In this document: in pieces, positions 14,436-14,443 of the stretch | Numbering within the stretch: the first letter of the stretch is position 1 | How the letters are laid out: each line of letters begins with the position of its first letter | NCBI GenBank assembly: GCA_964601515.1 | Contig: CAZRNU010000072.1 | Location: 1 to 14,443 of the forward strand | Direction: 5' to 3' | DNA from: PWND01 sp964601515 | Lineage (GTDB): Bacteria; Bacteroidota; Bacteroidia; Bacteroidales; UBA7960 | DNA: 14,443 bases | Notes under the pieces: model-generated | What the model saw: the letters and a program-made list of their open reading frames with translations, nothing else | Told to the model about the DNA's origin: nothing | Database searches by the model: none | Position numbers and translations under genes: made by a program

Positions 14436-14443
14436 CAAATATA
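14436..14443 (-). promoter_or_regulatory. Candidate distal -7 box of darTG at the window edge
   Basis: The minus strand reads TATATTTG, matching TAnnTTTG. Its -33 region is outside the window. Transcription would begin near 14430 and leave a leader of about 105 bases. Two small inverted repeats lie downstream: ATAC-ATTA-GTAT (14420-14431) at the expected start site, and the eight-base palindrome TAGCGCTA (14387-14394). Either could serve in autoregulation. Confidence 0.4.

Overview
The window looks like chromosomal DNA of a Bacteroidota bacterium, probably Bacteroidales/Marinilabiliales-like, though the order is uncertain. The evidence is AT-rich coding sequence (about one third G+C in argS), A-rich start regions with few Shine-Dalgarno sites, several matches to the Bacteroidota -7 promoter box TAnnTTTG, a remnant of a type IX secretion (T9SS) C-terminal sorting domain, a 7TM-AraC regulator, and DUF2141 and LolA-like proteins of Bacteroidota type.

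Left edge (1-876): the 5' part of a leftward gene for a secreted protein of unknown function runs off the window. Just upstream of it lies a 22-codon orphan T9SS sorting-domain tail, preceded by two in-frame stops. Then comes a G+C-rich cluster of perfect hairpins (538-760) that looks like REP/MITE-type repeat DNA, and a short AGATTGAA repeat array before argS. This stretch looks rearranged.

Housekeeping and transport (877-4260): arginyl-tRNA synthetase (argS) converges on a leftward AbgT-family membrane transporter. Divergent from the transporter, a rightward pair encodes an M14 zinc-carboxypeptidase lipoprotein and a membrane-anchored AraC-type regulator (4443-7051).

Envelope module (7269-12298): four same-strand genes follow the regulator: a DUF1302-like outer-membrane beta-barrel, an MMPL/SSD-type RND transporter, a LolA-like periplasmic lipid-binding protein, and a secreted DUF2141 protein. 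A promoter box with a palindrome and a helically phased direct repeat precedes the first gene. The layout fits a dedicated route for a lipid or other hydrophobic molecule from the inner membrane through the periplasm to the outer membrane. The substrate cannot be read from the sequence. This is the best candidate for a poorly described system here.

Right edge (12299-14443): a non-coding gap holds a long imperfect hairpin and a possible decayed TerB-like gene fragment. Beyond it, on the minus strand, is a DarT-DarG toxin-antitoxin pair: a DNA ADP-ribosyltransferase and its macrodomain antitoxin, a family known for anti-phage defence.
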